Part shown: positions 18,720 through 30,092 of the stretch, piece after piece | Layout of the letters: every line of letters begins with the position of its first letter | Numbering within the stretch: position 1 is the first letter of the stretch | NCBI GenBank assembly: GCA_018136815.1 | Contig: CM030940.1 | Coordinates: 1,008,418 to 1,072,417, forward strand | Reading direction: 5' to 3' | Source of the DNA: Isochrysis galbana | Taxonomy: Eukaryota; Haptophyta; Isochrysidales; Isochrysidaceae | Length of the DNA: 64,000 nucleotides | Translations under genes and position numbers: made by a program | The notes under the pieces: model-generated | The model's database searches: none | Told to the model about the DNA's origin: nothing | Seen by the model: the letters and a program-made list of their open reading frames with translations, nothing else

Positions 18720-20118
18720 ACGAGAGAAGGAAGGGGTGGGGATGGGGAGTGCGAGACTGTTATGAGAGAGGGACGCCCGGCTCGCACCCGCGCGAGGTCG
18801 CCGACCTTCCGTCAGAGAGGCCTTCCCCCCCCCCCCCCCCCCCTCTCCTTTCTTTCACCGTCGGCTCTCTTCCCTCTCACCAGCCTTGCCCCCTTTCCCC
18901 GCCATCCCACTCCCATTCCCGCAACTCAGACTCGACCACGGCGCCTTGTAACCCCCTAAAGCCCTCTCTCTCTCTCCCTCTCTCTCTCCCTGCTCTCTCT
19001 CTCCGTGCTTCTCTCTCTCCCTGCTCTCTCTCTCCCTGCTCTCTCTCTCTGTGCTCTCTCTCTCTCTCTCCTCTCTTCCTCTTCCTCCCCCCCTCTCTCT
19101 TCTTCCTCCCTCTCCCTCCCCCGCCCTCACCTGCTCCCAGGCCTCTGGGGGCTTCGCGCGCTCGGCCTCCTCCCCCCCTCCCCCCCCCTCCCCCCCCCTC
19201 GGCGCCGCCGACCGAACCTCCTCCCTCCCCCCCCCCCCTTCCCCCTCCCCCCCCTCTCTCTCTCTCCCTTCTCCCTTCTCCCTTCTCCCTCGCTCTGTCG
19301 GGGCCCTTTCGTTACGCACTGCTCGGGCGCCCTCCCCCCCCCCCCCTCTCCCCTCCCCGCGCGGCTCGCCGACCCTCGCGCGCGACCGTGTTCGGACACG
19401 CCAAGGAACGCCCCCCCCCCCGCGCGGACGGCCTGCGGACGGGAGCGCGACAGTCCTGCCACAGCTCGAACTAAAATTGCACTCGGTCTTCTCCTTGCGG
19501 GCGCACGCGCTCGGTACGCGTAGAAGTTACAAGTTGAACAAAAGAATCGGTTCGGCTACCGTTAACACTTTAACTGGTTCACAGCCCTAGTTGCCCCTCC
19601 AGGCCAATTTTTTTCGGAAGCGCGCTCTCGCGCACTGCAAGCTATATGTACCTTCTCACTCCCCACACTCTCTATAACATATACATGTGGTCGTATAGTC
19701 GTATACATACATACACTGTTGCTGACTTTTGATGGCCCGCACCTTTGGGATACTCACGTCGACACATCCGCCAGGTACGGGCCTCCGTCCGGCATCCCAA
19801 AGGCCGAAGGTGGCGCGCAGGACTGCCATCTTCTCGGGAAGCGACATCGTGGCTGTCGCTGTCGCGCGTCGCGGGGGGGGGGGGGGGGGGAGCGGGGGGG
19901 CGGGAAAGGGGGGGGGGAGGGGGGGGGGGGAGAAGAAGTAAGAAGTAAGAAGTACTATGTACTATTTCTGGTGGGCGATAAGAAATAAGAAGTAAAAATA
20001 CTTCGACTTCGCCGCTCCGAATAAGGAGGGCCCAGTTTTGGAATCTCATAAGAAAGGCTAAGAGACCTTTTTGCACCCATACTGTATCGCCCCATCGCCC
20101 CCTATAGCTGTCGGGGGG
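18720..20118. other. MYB upstream region; CT-rich tract, poly-C and poly-G runs
   Basis: 18825-19330 is dominated by CT on the plus strand (GA on the MYB coding strand), with C-runs near 18827 and 19330. 19840-19935 is a G-run region followed by AGAAGTAAGAAGT repeats. Long ORFs here are low-complexity artefacts. This is probably the MYB promoter and 5' UTR plus eroded repeats; no further gene is supported. Confidence 0.5.
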
Positions 20119-20123
20119 CGTTG

Positions 20124-20298
20124 CGTTAGAAATTGTAGTCTTGTAAGAGGTCTTGTTGGCTAGCATCCCTAGCCACATACACCGGACGAGCCATGCACCA
20201 ACCGCGCACACCCCCATCGCGGGGTAGGGGCTCCGTTGCCGATGAGGCACGGTCCCTCAGCACTAGGATTAAACTAGGACAACAAGAAAACTCTGACA
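20124..20298 (-). repeat. 3' LTR of the copia element
   Basis: 175 bp that appears base-for-base the same as 22961-23135. On the minus strand it starts TGTCAGAGTTTTC and ends TTTCTAACG. Confidence 0.93.
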
Positions 20299-20527
20299 CT
20301 CCCCCATCGCCAAAGGCGAATCCCTATTTCCCATCCGACGTCATTCCCAATGAAAGATACAAGCATACGTCAGGACTGAATCGAGCTCAAGCGAGATGAC
20401 GCATAGGCCGACGAAGGATTCTCATTAGGCCGATAAAGGCGCAATGGCTCCACTACGGCATGAGGCCTGTCAACTCTAAGAGAGTTTGCAGGTTGACCGG
20501 TGGGACATGCGGAAGTGCGACAAGTCG

Positions 20528-21532
20528 CTAAAATGATCCGAGCGACTTGTTGCGGAACGAAACGAACTTCCCCTTTTCTAGAGCCTTGGTCATCATGTCG
20601 GCAATTTGGTCGTTGGTCGACAGCCACGAAGGAGTTGAGATAAGATCGAGAAATTGCTTGCGGCCAAACCAAAGCCAATTTTCGTTGTGACGAGTGCGAG
20701 CCGTAACACCAAGATTCTTGATTGAAGCGATTGTGGCTGAGTTGTCGCAATGGATAGCAACCGGAAGAGAGTAATCCGCTTCGAGAAACTCTAGAACGTT
20801 AAGAACAAACCTTAGATCCTTGGCTCCATTAGTATATGCAGCGATTTCGGCTTCGGCAGAGGATTGTGGAATTATCTTCAGTTTGCGTGCCGAATATGAG
20901 ACCGCCGCTCCGCAGTACATGATGATGTGACCCGAGAAAGGGTTAGGGGAGGAACCCCAAGATGCGTCTGAGTAGACTTCATTGGTGGGTGCGGAGCCTC
21001 TGTAAGTTAGCGACAGCGATTTGGTGTTGTGTAGGTATGAAAGAACGGCTAGCGCATGCTCGAAGTTCTTGGGGCTTGGATCCTGCATGAACTGACAGAG
21101 AAAGCTTGAGGCGTAAGCAACGTCGGGCCTTGTGCAATTTGCTATCCAGAGCAGGCATCCCATTAGAGCTAGATAGGGCTTGTCCCTCATGATGGCGCGC
21201 TCTTCATCAGATGTGGCACCTTTCATTTTCATGAAGGTATCTATGTCGGTTGAACGAATTGGAATGGTGTATGGTTTGCTTGAGCCGCGCAGGAACTTGG
21301 TCGCCGTGTTGACAATGTAGTGTTCTTGGCTGACGCGAAGAGTTTTAGCGGTCACATCTCGCGAGAGTAGCATCCCACAAAACAATGAGGGCGCCTTGGG
21401 AGCGCTGCACGCGAACCTTGCGGTATACCTTGAAAGGAATGTGCGGACTTGCTCGGTAGCCGATTTGTTGTCGCGAGGAAAGCTAATGGTGTGGTTGTTG
21501 TGGTTAGGGGGAGAGCCCTTTAGGTTTCCCAA
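20528..21532 (-). mobile_element. copia pol 3' region (end of RT and RNase H)
   Basis: 334 open residues. They contain the copia RT tail region (ALMGCLLWIANCTRPDVAYA), the RNase H core with YSDASWG, the SSAEAEIAA motif and HCDNSATIA, and the QIADMMTKAL motif typical of the copia C-terminus. It is part of the element at 20124-23135. Confidence 0.9.
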
Positions 21533-22960
21533 AGAGAGGCCCTCTCTCTTTACTTTCCCGCCTTCGCGTGTTTTGGTTTCTCCCTTCGGGTTGCATCCTC
21601 TCCGTCCGATCGGGATCCTCCGATCCCGATCTCCCTCTCTCTCCCCCGTGTGTTAGGATAGGGGTGATCGCTCTCGATCCCCCTCCCTTGTTTTCTCATG
21701 TGTGCGCCCCCTTTCTTTCCTTGCGCGCGCCCCGTGTGTTTCCCGCGCTTTCTCTTGTCCCAGAGTTCCGAGAGTCGCGCCCATGGCCGCACTCCCTGGG
21801 GCTCTGGGCGAGCTCTCTCGACCGCCGTCGCCCCAGGCTCGTGTGAGCGGTGCTTCCGCCGGTACCATGCCTCCCTCCAGCCCCAACGCTCCCCGTGCTC
21901 AGCCCTCCGTGAGTACAGTCGCTCCTGGAGAGCCCCATCCTCTCTCTCAACAATCATTAGAGCCTCAATCCACAGCCACAGCCACAGCCACTCCACTCCA
22001 CCAGCCACATGGTAGCGGAGGCAAGTTCGTCTCCCTGCCCGTCCCAGCCTCTCCTTCATCCCCTTCCTTCACCTCGCCCGCGGCTCCGCCTTCCCACCAG
22101 CACCAGCCGCCAGCGCACCACCAAACACTGCCACCTCTCATCCACCATTGTCCAACAAACACTGGCTGGATGGGACCCACCGCCTGGCCCACTGCACAGC
22201 CCTACCTCCACACGCTGCCTGCCCACCCAAGCCCACGCCCTTCTCCCACCGGAGCTCCTGTCGGCGTATTCTGCGCGCGGGGGGGAATTCCTGGTCCCCC
22301 TCCGGAGGTGCGGTCGGCGTGTTTTCCGCGCGGGGGGGGAATCTTAGACCTTTCGCCTGCGCCCTCTGCGAGTCCGTCTCCCAAGGGGGGGGGTGCAGCA
22401 GAGGTGGCAGCTATGCAGTTTGACGAAACAGTGGGGAGGCGCGGGCAATCGTTCCCCAGGGGGAAGAGATTTTCCCCATTGCAGCAATGGGGGCTTCCTT
22501 GCTCGAGCTGCCCGACTTTGCAACGCTGTTGCGCCTGGTAGCAACCTCGCAGCCCGGTGCCTTCCGGGGAGATTCGACGCGCCTCGTAGTTAGTGGATGA
22601 TGTGACCATCCGACACGGGTGACGACCTCGAGCGTCCCGACGCCTCGAGGGCTCTAAGAATAGATGCTGAGGGATGGATTTTGGGGTCATTCGATGTGGA
22701 ATTGTGGTTTTGCCACCCTTGAACTGTCGAGTGCGGGCGGTTCTGGCTGTGGCTGTCACTGAAGTTGTTGGATGATTTGACCATGTGGTCCAGGTCCCAC
22801 CACTTGGAGGAGCGTGTGGCGCGGTCGGCGGCCGCTGAGTCGAAGAAAAGATTTTCAACGAATTTGTCGAGTTTATTCGTTGTGGTGTTGTACCCTTGAG
22901 CGGCGTCGTCGAGCGCGCTGTGGTTGTAGAAGTTGGGGTGGTCTCTCGGCGGGGGTACCA

Positions 22961-23135
22961 CGTTAGAAATTGTAGTCTTGTAAGAGGTCTTGTTGGCTAG
23001 CATCCCTAGCCACATACACCGGACGAGCCATGCACCAACCGCGCACACCCCCATCGCGGGGTAGGGGCTCCGTTGCCGATGAGGCACGGTCCCTCAGCAC
23101 TAGGATTAAACTAGGACAACAAGAAAACTCTGACA
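22961..23135 (-). repeat. 5' LTR of the copia element
   Basis: 175 bp, apparently identical to the 3' LTR at 20124-20298. The adjoining TGGTACCCCC on the inner side is a primer-binding-site-like sequence. Confidence 0.93.
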
Positions 23136-23309
23136 CGTTGGCTCCTCGGGGGTAACATGACTAAAGTACGTCTAGAACGAGGAGGCCCCATTTTTTTGTT
23201 CCCCCCCCCCCCCCCCCCGCCTGCCGTGAAACCGACAGGCACGTTTTGCTCCGTTGGGCCACTCCGCGAGTGTCCGGAGGGGGCGCAACGACTGCGCTCC
23301 TCCACTGCG

Positions 23310-26113
23310 ATGGCGGACGAAGAGACGCACGAGGGGGCAGCTGTTGATCAAGAGCAGCTGGAGCCGTCAGAGCAGCCGGAACCGGACGCGCTCGCAGCTG
23401 AGCCCGCCCAAGAGGCCGAGGCAGCGCAAGAGGCCGAGGAGGCGGGCGCACAGCCGGCCGAGCAGGGGGCGCCGGTGGAGCCAGAGGCTGCTACTGAGCC
23501 AGATGGCGCGGCTGAGGTAGGGGCGGAACCGCCAGCCCTCGATGAGACTGCAATGCCCTCTTCGGAGGAAATGGAGTCCGCCCCGGAGCCCGATGCGGTG
23601 GGTGGCCTAGAGGGTGAAGAAGGTGATAGAGCTGTGGCGGTTGCGGCAGGAGAGGTTGCTGCAGATGGAGCTGCAGAAGGCGGTGCGCATCCAGATGAGG
23701 ACGCCCACGAACCAGCGGGGCAAAATGGCTCGGCTCCGGATGCGGCGGCCGATGGTGTAACGGTCGCCGAGGCAGCGCTGGAGGAGGTCGGGACAGATGC
23801 GGACCATGCTCAACCTTCAGGTGATGAAATAGAGGGCGGAGGCAAGGGTGAGGGCAAAGAGGATGAGCTTGTCATAGGCGCTGAAAAAAACCCAACGGGC
23901 GCACCAAACGAGCAATCCGCCGATGTTGAGGTGACACCCGCGCGGATCGACGAGCTTAAGGCGAAGGCAGCAAGCGGAGAAGAATTGAGCGACGCGGAGC
24001 TGTCTCAGATGCAGGTGCGACTCTTGCTACCTGCTTACATTGCTACGCAAATGCTTTGCAGCTTTTCAAGGCTATTCGTCCTGCTAGTCCATGATGTATG
24101 GATGGGTTGTTGGGCGTGTCTCTTACCGCCCTTTGACCATACATCCTATAGGTGGGATACGACCTGCTGGCCAACGGACAGGAAAGCGAGGATGGAGCCG
24201 AAGCAAATGGCGCTCAGTTGCCGATACCGGAGCCCATTCCGAACTTTCCCGAGGTGTCAGGGCATGTGAACGCTCTCGAGCTTCCGGCAGTGTCCTCGAA
24301 ACCTGCTATCGGTAATTCGGAGCCAAATGGCAAGCAAGAAGACGAGCAACCCAAGGGTTTCGCCCGCAACAAGAAGGAGATCGCTGAGCTCTCCGAGACA
24401 ACGATTGGTGTCCGTGGTCTGAACTCAGACGTGCCGGTCCGCTCCAAGATCCGGAGGCCCACTGCGCCCCGGCCAATAGAGATGGCGACAAATGCTCCAG
24501 TCATGCCTTTACTCCTCTCTGAGGAGCCCGAACCCAACCCTAACGTGATGCAGCTATGGATGGACAAAGGGCGTCGTGCAGCAGCAGTTGCTCTAGGTTT
24601 CTCTGAAGGGGGACCTCTTCAATCTCACAAGCTTGCTCGGGAAGATGCGAAGCCCACCGCCGAGGAACGTCACCCTGCCGCCGTCGCGCCATCAAAATTG
24701 ACGTCAGCTCCAGCATCACTTGCGGCACTGCGCTCTCCGTCAACAAACGCGCGCAAGATGCCGCATGGCGGTTTCTTGCCCTCCGTGAACGTGGGCGACG
24801 GTGGAATCCATGGCTCTGCGGCGACATTCCCGTCCAGTCCTCATGAATGCGGGGTCCTGAGCGTGATGGCGCAGGAGTCGGTAGCGAGCGCCCAACGGCA
24901 CGCCGCTGCTTGCGGCGTTGGGCATGCTGCCACTTCCCCAACTCACTCTGCAGTGAGGGGGAGCTTCGGCCGGGCCAGCTCGGGTGGGTCGCTGTCGCCC
25001 CTCAAAGGTGGTGCCAAGCTGACTTGGGACTCTCTGGAGGAGATGAGCTTTGAAGACCTGCTCACACTAGACGCGCGCGCGGCCTTCTCGCATTTACCGC
25101 CGCTGCCTTCCATGGGTGACCGAGGCTCATCGCCGTTGCTGATAAGGGGTTCCGAGCCTGCTCAAGAGGTGCCTTCGCAGGCGCCCTTGGCTCGGCCCTC
25201 GGGCGTGGAGCGGCAGGCGCAACAGATGGATAAAGGTGGGCAACGCACAGGGCGGGCCCCGCCCGAGCGCGCTCCGTCCCAGCGGAATGCCGCACCGAAA
25301 AAGCGAGATTCGGTGTCGGGGCCGCCGGCCAAGAAGGACGCACCACACTATGGCAGTGCTCAGCCTCCAGCGCCAAGTCCCTCGATGGCGGCCGCCGCTC
25401 ACCCCGTGAAGCGAATGCTACCGGGCAAGACGGAGCCGTCGCAACATTCTGCTGCGAAACCTCGTGCTCCTCCAGCGAGCAAATCAATTGCAGCCTCTGC
25501 CAAGGAAACTTCTTCAACTCGACAGCCTGTCACAATGCCCGCTCCGCGTTCACAGAGTACAAACGGAGTGCGTCACGAGGGAGAAGACGCTAAGTTGGCG
25601 CATGGCACCCCCCAGCCGGGTGGGCCGCCGGTAAAGAAGAAGTCGTCGCAGAGTGCGCCTGTTCAAAGGCCGCCCCCGGCGGTAAAGAAAGCAACGCAGG
25701 CACAGTCGTTTGTAGAGGAATCGCCATCGCCGCGAGGGCCACCAGCGCGCCGTCCGGCGCCACGCGAGGCTCGGAAGAAGGCGCCACCGCACAATAAGGC
25801 GATCGCGCCTTCCGAGGCGATGGCCATGTTGGCCCCACAACAAAACCAAGTGCCGGTAGGGTTTGGCGGCGCAGCATACATGATGCCCCCGATGAACTAT
25901 GGCATGATTGGCAGCCCATTCGGCCCCCCACCGATCATGAATCCATATCCCATGATGGCGCCGCCACCTGCCGGGCTCGCCGCTCAGTTCATGCCAATGC
26001 AGAACCAGAATGGGATCTACGGCGGAGGGGCAGGGCTTGCCCAACAAACTTGGATGCGGGGAGAAGAGGTGCAACAAAAGGCTGCACGCGTGGGTGGTCG
26101 CGGTCGGATGTGA
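23310..26113 (+). CDS. 888-aa acidic/Pro-Ala-rich low-complexity protein
   Basis: Two exons: 23310-24014 and 24152-26113. The intron 24015-24151 (137 bp, GTGCGA..ATAG, phase 0) joins ...LSQMQ to VGYDLLAN. The ATG at 23310 (MADEETHEG) is preferred over an upstream in-frame ATG at 23157, whose extra 51 residues include a poly-Pro stretch from a C-run. Residues 1-200 are Glu/Ala/Pro repeats; ~215-265 is a short helical element across the splice (RIDELKAKAASGEELSDAE); ~310-350 contains a basic patch (RSKIRRPTAPRP). The rest is disordered Pro/Ala/Lys, ending in a Met/Pro/Gly-rich segment (YMMPPMNYGMIG) and RGRM. This looks like an RNA-granule or translation-factor-type disordered protein, but no domain proves it. 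Its promoter region has received the copia insertion. Confidence 0.7.
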
Positions 26114-26881
26114 GAGGTGAGAGAGATCCTGGACTCACGGCGATGACGAGGGTATAATTGTACTGCTATGGCGTGAATTCCCAGCCGGACCGAGGAAGGC
26201 GTCCTGCAGTGCTTTTGCGATTGCTATTGCTATCTTCAACGAGCATCAAGTCTGTGGTGTTGATGAAGTGGGACGCGATGTTCCAAAGCCGACCGATCCG
26301 TAGCTCCGTAGCTGTGTTCTAACCTCAGTTTTGTTGGTGTTGGCTATCCCCCCAGCTTGCTTCTTGTGAGAATCGTGTGAGATGTGGCAACTAATTGTAA
26401 ATTGACAAAGAATCTTCTATAGCGCGTGAGCCACCAATACTGGTAGGTAGGTGCCTCACCTACTTGTCCGTCAGGCGCATCTACGCTCAAGGGCTTTTGC
26501 CTCTATTTAGTTGAACTCATCCCTGTTACGGATGCCCCTCCGCCCTCTCCTACGTTTACTTTCTAAGTCCTGCGAGATCTCCTCTCACCTCTCTCTTCAC
26601 GTGAGAAGAGGCGACGGGCCTCCTCTCTTCTTTCCTTTTCTTTCCTGATGGCAGCCGTTTGCGGTCATCCCTTCGACGTCGCTTCCCTGAGATGGGGAGG
26701 GGGTTCTGCTGGAGCTTGCGCTGACGCTCATGCGCCGCAAGGGCAGGCCCCTCGTGCTCAACCGCCGCGTCGATCTCGATGCAGTCCTCCTCCTCCTCCT
26801 AAGGCAAAGGGGAAGCGTGATGGTTGGTTAGCGTGTGCGTGTGCGTGCTTGCTCTGCATCGCGTGCCTGCTTGCTCTGCAT
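26114..26881. other. 3' UTR and intergenic; dispersed repeat
   Basis: 26565-26645 resembles 8190-8260 (CTCTTCACGTGAG..AGGCGACGGG..CTCTCTTCTTTCC). The remainder is mixed sequence without a supported gene. Confidence 0.4.
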
Positions 26882-27250
26882 CTAGAACATACTACTCCCT
26901 CTGAAATGGCACACCTGTCTCTCTACGGTAGAGATATGCACCCACTTGCGCTTCTTCGCCTTGTCGATCGTCGACGTGTACTCCATGAGCACATAGTTCT
27001 CACCATGCAGCGTGCCGTGCCCCAAGGACACGACAATGCCCCCGCTGAGGGAGTCGTGTATGATGGAGTCGCCCACGCCCATCACCTCCTTTACCGTCTC
27101 CTCCTCGGACTCGGACTCGCAGTTGTCGTTGTCCACCTCGCTGCCGTCGTCCGTGTCGCCTTGTGCGCGCCCGCTGCCGCCACAGCATGTGGTTGTGGCA
27201 CCACGATGGCCGTGTGCGACTGTTGCGCTCGTGGCCGCAGGATCATCCAT
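26882..27250 (-). CDS. unrecognised 122-aa ORF
   Basis: MDDPAATSATVAHGH is followed by an acidic stretch (SEVDNDNCESESEEE) and then a well-formed segment VGDSIIHDSLSGGIVV..LMEYTSTIDKAKKRKWVHIS. The second half looks folded and beta-rich. No family is recognised. It could be a small host protein or the end of a transposon protein. The opposite plus-strand ORF (26648-27391) has a less natural composition and is regarded as the shadow. Confidence 0.4.
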   Translation of the reverse strand: MDDPAATSATVAHGHRGATTTCCGGSGRAQGDTDDGSEVDNDNCESESEEETVKEVMGVGDSIIHDSLSGGIVVSLGHGTLHGENYVLMEYTSTIDKAKKRKWVHISTVERQVCHFRGSSMF

Positions 27251-27399
27251 GTCGCCATGACCATGGATGACCCCGCGGCTCGACTCTGCGCGAGTGCGCC
27301 GGCGAGTGTCTGTGGAGGGTGCAGGCGCGAGTGCTCAGCTCAGGAGGGCAAGGAGGAGGAGGTGTGTGTGTGGAGAGATGAGGTGGGGTAGGTAGGGGC

Positions 27400-28694
27400 G
27401 GCACACTCGCCCATCGCGCGTGACGCGTGACACACACAAGTAACGGGAATACAGGGGGGGGGGCGAGCCCCCCCCCCCTAAATATGCAAGATATGCAAAG
27501 ATAACCCCCCCAACTAAGCAACAAATATGCAAAATATGCAGAGATATGCAAAATCGCCGAAAATGGGCCAAAATATGCAAAACATATCCTGCATATTTCT
27601 ATCTGGGCCTAGAGAAGTCCAGAAGCCGATAGTAGTGTATCGCGCTGGCTGCCAGGAAGCAGCCAGGGCGGCAACAAAAAGCAGGAGGGTCATGACAGAC
27701 AGTGAGTGAGACAGTGGTAGGGGGGCAGAACCTGGAAACCTGGGGCACTGGGGAACTCACGAAGATACCCTTGGGCCACGGTGATTCTACAACACTTGCT
27801 CCGCGCACAAAACCCTTACATATACCCCACCGCGGGTCTTTGGATAATACTCTAAGACAAACAGGAAAGCGTAAAGCGTGCGAGGGAACAGAGAAGGAAT
27901 CGAGAATTTAGGGAATCGGCGAGTATTGCCTTAGTATGAGCCGATGAAACGTCGTGAGTGTTGATGAAGGTGAGATTCCTTAGGTGCACTAAGTCGATCT
28001 AGAGTGAGCTGAGATCCCCAAGATGAAGGCGAGGTCTAGAAGTCGATGGGAACCCTAAGAACTCGATGTGCATCCACTGCAGATTATGTAGAGAAGAGTC
28101 CAGAAGGTGGTGCACATGAAAGAGACTGATGACTTGATGAAAAGGAATCTGGCAGACAAAGTTACCGGTAAAGATGATTCTATCGGACCAATGGATTGTG
28201 TTGGCGAACGTGGGTTCTACACTCGACCTATTGTGTGGGTGGGAATGTGGGGGATGTCCCTGAGTGAGGCTCCCCCAGCACCTCATGGGCCAACTGGGTG
28301 TGAATTTCCCGCCGCCCTTGCGAGGTTGTTTGATCGCGAAGTGAGAGGTCAAACCCCGATGTCAAACCCCGATCAAACTCCCCCAAATTCCTCGTTTTCC
28401 TTCGCACTCGTCGAGCTTCACGGCGGCGCGGCGCAAGCAGCTTTCAAATTACACTCCGGTTTCGGGCGCCACGCAGAGTTGACGGACGGACGGCTTCGTG
28501 GCATGCTCCCTGACGAACCGCCGACGGCCGTCGCGGCGTCCCACTCCCCCCTCTTCTCTTTCCCTCCTCTTTCTCTTACTCTCTCCTCTCTCTCTCAGTC
28601 TCTCTCTCTTTCCTCTCCCTCTCTCCCTTCCTCCCTCCCCGCCCTCCCCCCCTCCCGCCCCCTTTACCAGTCAGTCCCATCTCGCTCTCTCGCA
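27400..28694. other. intergenic; ATATGCA-rich cluster and CT tract
   Basis: 27483-27600 contains many ATATGCA / AAATATGCAAAATATGC repeats. 28545-28670 is a CT-rich tract just upstream of the next gene, like those before other genes here. An ORF covering 28107-28970 spans this low-complexity tract and is not accepted. Confidence 0.45.
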
Positions 28695-29731
28695 ATGCTC
28701 TCGTATGCAATGCTCCCACCCTTTCCGTCTCCTCCCCTACCCCTCGCCTGCCTGCCCTCACCGCTTTCAGCGGACACACAGCCTGAACATAACCCCACAC
28801 CCAAGCGAGCGCCGCCCAGCGCGCTTCTCCCCCGGCTGATTGAAACCCTTTCGCTTCACACAGTGTCTCGTTCTTCGCTCTTGCGGCCAACCGTGCCGAG
28901 GTCTCCACCGGCAACCTTCGCGGCGAGAATAAATTCGACAATCTCAAGGCTACTTGGGATAAGGTACTGATGCCCTTTCGCCCGCATCGTCGGGCCTCTT
29001 GACCGGTGTTTGCACCTGGTGCAGAGCACGTGCTCCCAAGGAGGCTGCCAACGAGCTAGCGTTCGACAAAGGTAATCATCTCTCCCCTCCTCTGCTATCA
29101 GAGCGTGAGCATTGGGGACTTCAAGACCCTTGTCAAGGCCAAGTACGACTACAATGCCAACCGCGACTTCCTGAAGGAGGTGTCCATTTCGGGCGATCTT
29201 ATTGAGGCTGGCAATGCGGATGATGTTGGTGTCGGATATGAGCTCACTCGCGACTTCTCCAACCGCAACACCAACGTGAGGCTTACGGCCACATCGCGCG
29301 GCTACTCGCTTTCGGCCGAGTACGATCCCAACGAGCAGCTGCGTGAGGTCGGCGTCTCTCGCGAGGTCGAAGTCGGTGACTATAAGGTGGACGTGCAGCC
29401 TACTTGGCTCGTCAAGGCTAAGGCCGCACGTGTGAAGCTGATGTCTGCCCTCAACAACGGCAAGGACAGAGTCTCTGCCCAGTTCGACTACGACGTCGAT
29501 GGCCAGCAAGCGAAGGATGTCGAGCTTGGCTTCGAAAGGACGCTTGAAGAGGGCAAGGTCCTTTCGGCATCGTTTCGGCCCGACAAGTCCGACCTCGAGG
29601 TGTCACTAGAGGACTCTACTTTCGAGTCCGGAGCCACCTGGACTGCCACCGCCAACGTTGCGCTCGACTCTGACCCATCCAATCTCCTCGACGCCGCTCG
29701 CGTGACGCTCAAGCGCTCCTGGGGCTGGTAG
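28695..29731 (+). CDS. beta-strand-rich protein, possible organelle/outer-membrane barrel
   Basis: Proposed exons: 28695-28702 (8 nt), 28864-28963 and 29102-29731, with introns 28703-28863 (GTATGC..ACAG) and 28964-29101 (GTACTG..TCAG). The joined start reads MLSVSFFALAANRAEV, like a short signal or targeting peptide. The second junction reads TWDK/SVSIGDF in frame. The micro-exon is the weakest part; the last two exons are well supported. The mature part (~235 aa) is a series of alternating polar/hydrophobic segments (YDYNANRDFLKEVSISGDL, YELTRDFSNRNTNVRL) ending in RSWGW, and a terminal aromatic is typical of outer-membrane beta-barrel signals. I do not recognise the family. A CT-rich tract lies upstream. 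Confidence 0.6.
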
Positions 29732-30092
29732 ACTTATCCTGCGTGGTGAGTGCTATCGCACCGGCGCTGAGTCGAGGGTACTGTCAAGAATCGGAATAAA
29801 CGTTTCAATGTCACTTGTAAGCGGGGACCATAACAGGCATCACACAAATAAAAAAATGAAAATTAATCAACATTCACGCCACCCACGCAGCCATGTGTTC
29901 TATTTATGTCGCAGCCACGCCCTTTCCCCGGTACCACTCCGTTCATCCTGCCTTGAGCTGGGGGACTCCCTCGGCATGTTTGTTGCCCTGTGAGGAGAGA
30001 CCATCGCAACCAAGTCCGATCATTCTCGGTTTGGTCTTCCCGGTGTAGCGCGATTTCCACTTCCTGAGCGCGGCGGATCATCGCACTAGAGT
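29732..30092. other. 3' UTR / intergenic
   Basis: Downstream of the beta-rich protein. An A-run with AAAAAATGAAAATTAATC lies near 29850. No gene is supported. Confidence 0.35.

Larger units (their letters stand above)
20119..23140 (-). mobile_element. Ty1/copia LTR retrotransposon, young, shorter than usual
   Basis: The element is 20124-23135 (3,012 bp). Two 175-bp LTRs (20124-20298 and 22961-23135) look identical, and the 5-bp target duplication CGTTG flanks them (20119-20123 and 23136-23140). On the minus strand the 5' LTR is followed by TGGTACCCCCGCC, a tRNA-type primer site, and the 3' LTR is preceded by the purine tract GATGGGGGAG. Gag-like sequence lies near 22590-22960, and the end of the RT plus RNase H lies at 20528-21532. 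It is well short of the usual copia length, so it is judged incomplete. Identical LTRs imply very recent insertion. It sits about 170 bp upstream of the start of the 888-aa protein gene. Confidence 0.92.

Noticed and set aside
18596-19590. Long Ser/Pro ORFs upstream of MYB
   Set aside because: Low-complexity translation of a CT-rich tract with C-runs; several frames open at once.
26648-27391. 247-aa plus-strand ORF
   Set aside because: Cys/His/Val-rich translation opposite the more natural minus-strand ORF at 26882-27250.
28107-28970. 287-aa ORF ending in the second exon region of the beta-strand protein
   Set aside because: It is in a different frame from the protein that continues at 29102 and crosses a CT-tract.
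29025-29071. Possible extra exon (ARAPKEAANELAFDK) between the two main exons of the 28695 gene
   Set aside because: No choice of donor and acceptor keeps the frame into 29102; skipping it gives a clean phase-0 join.
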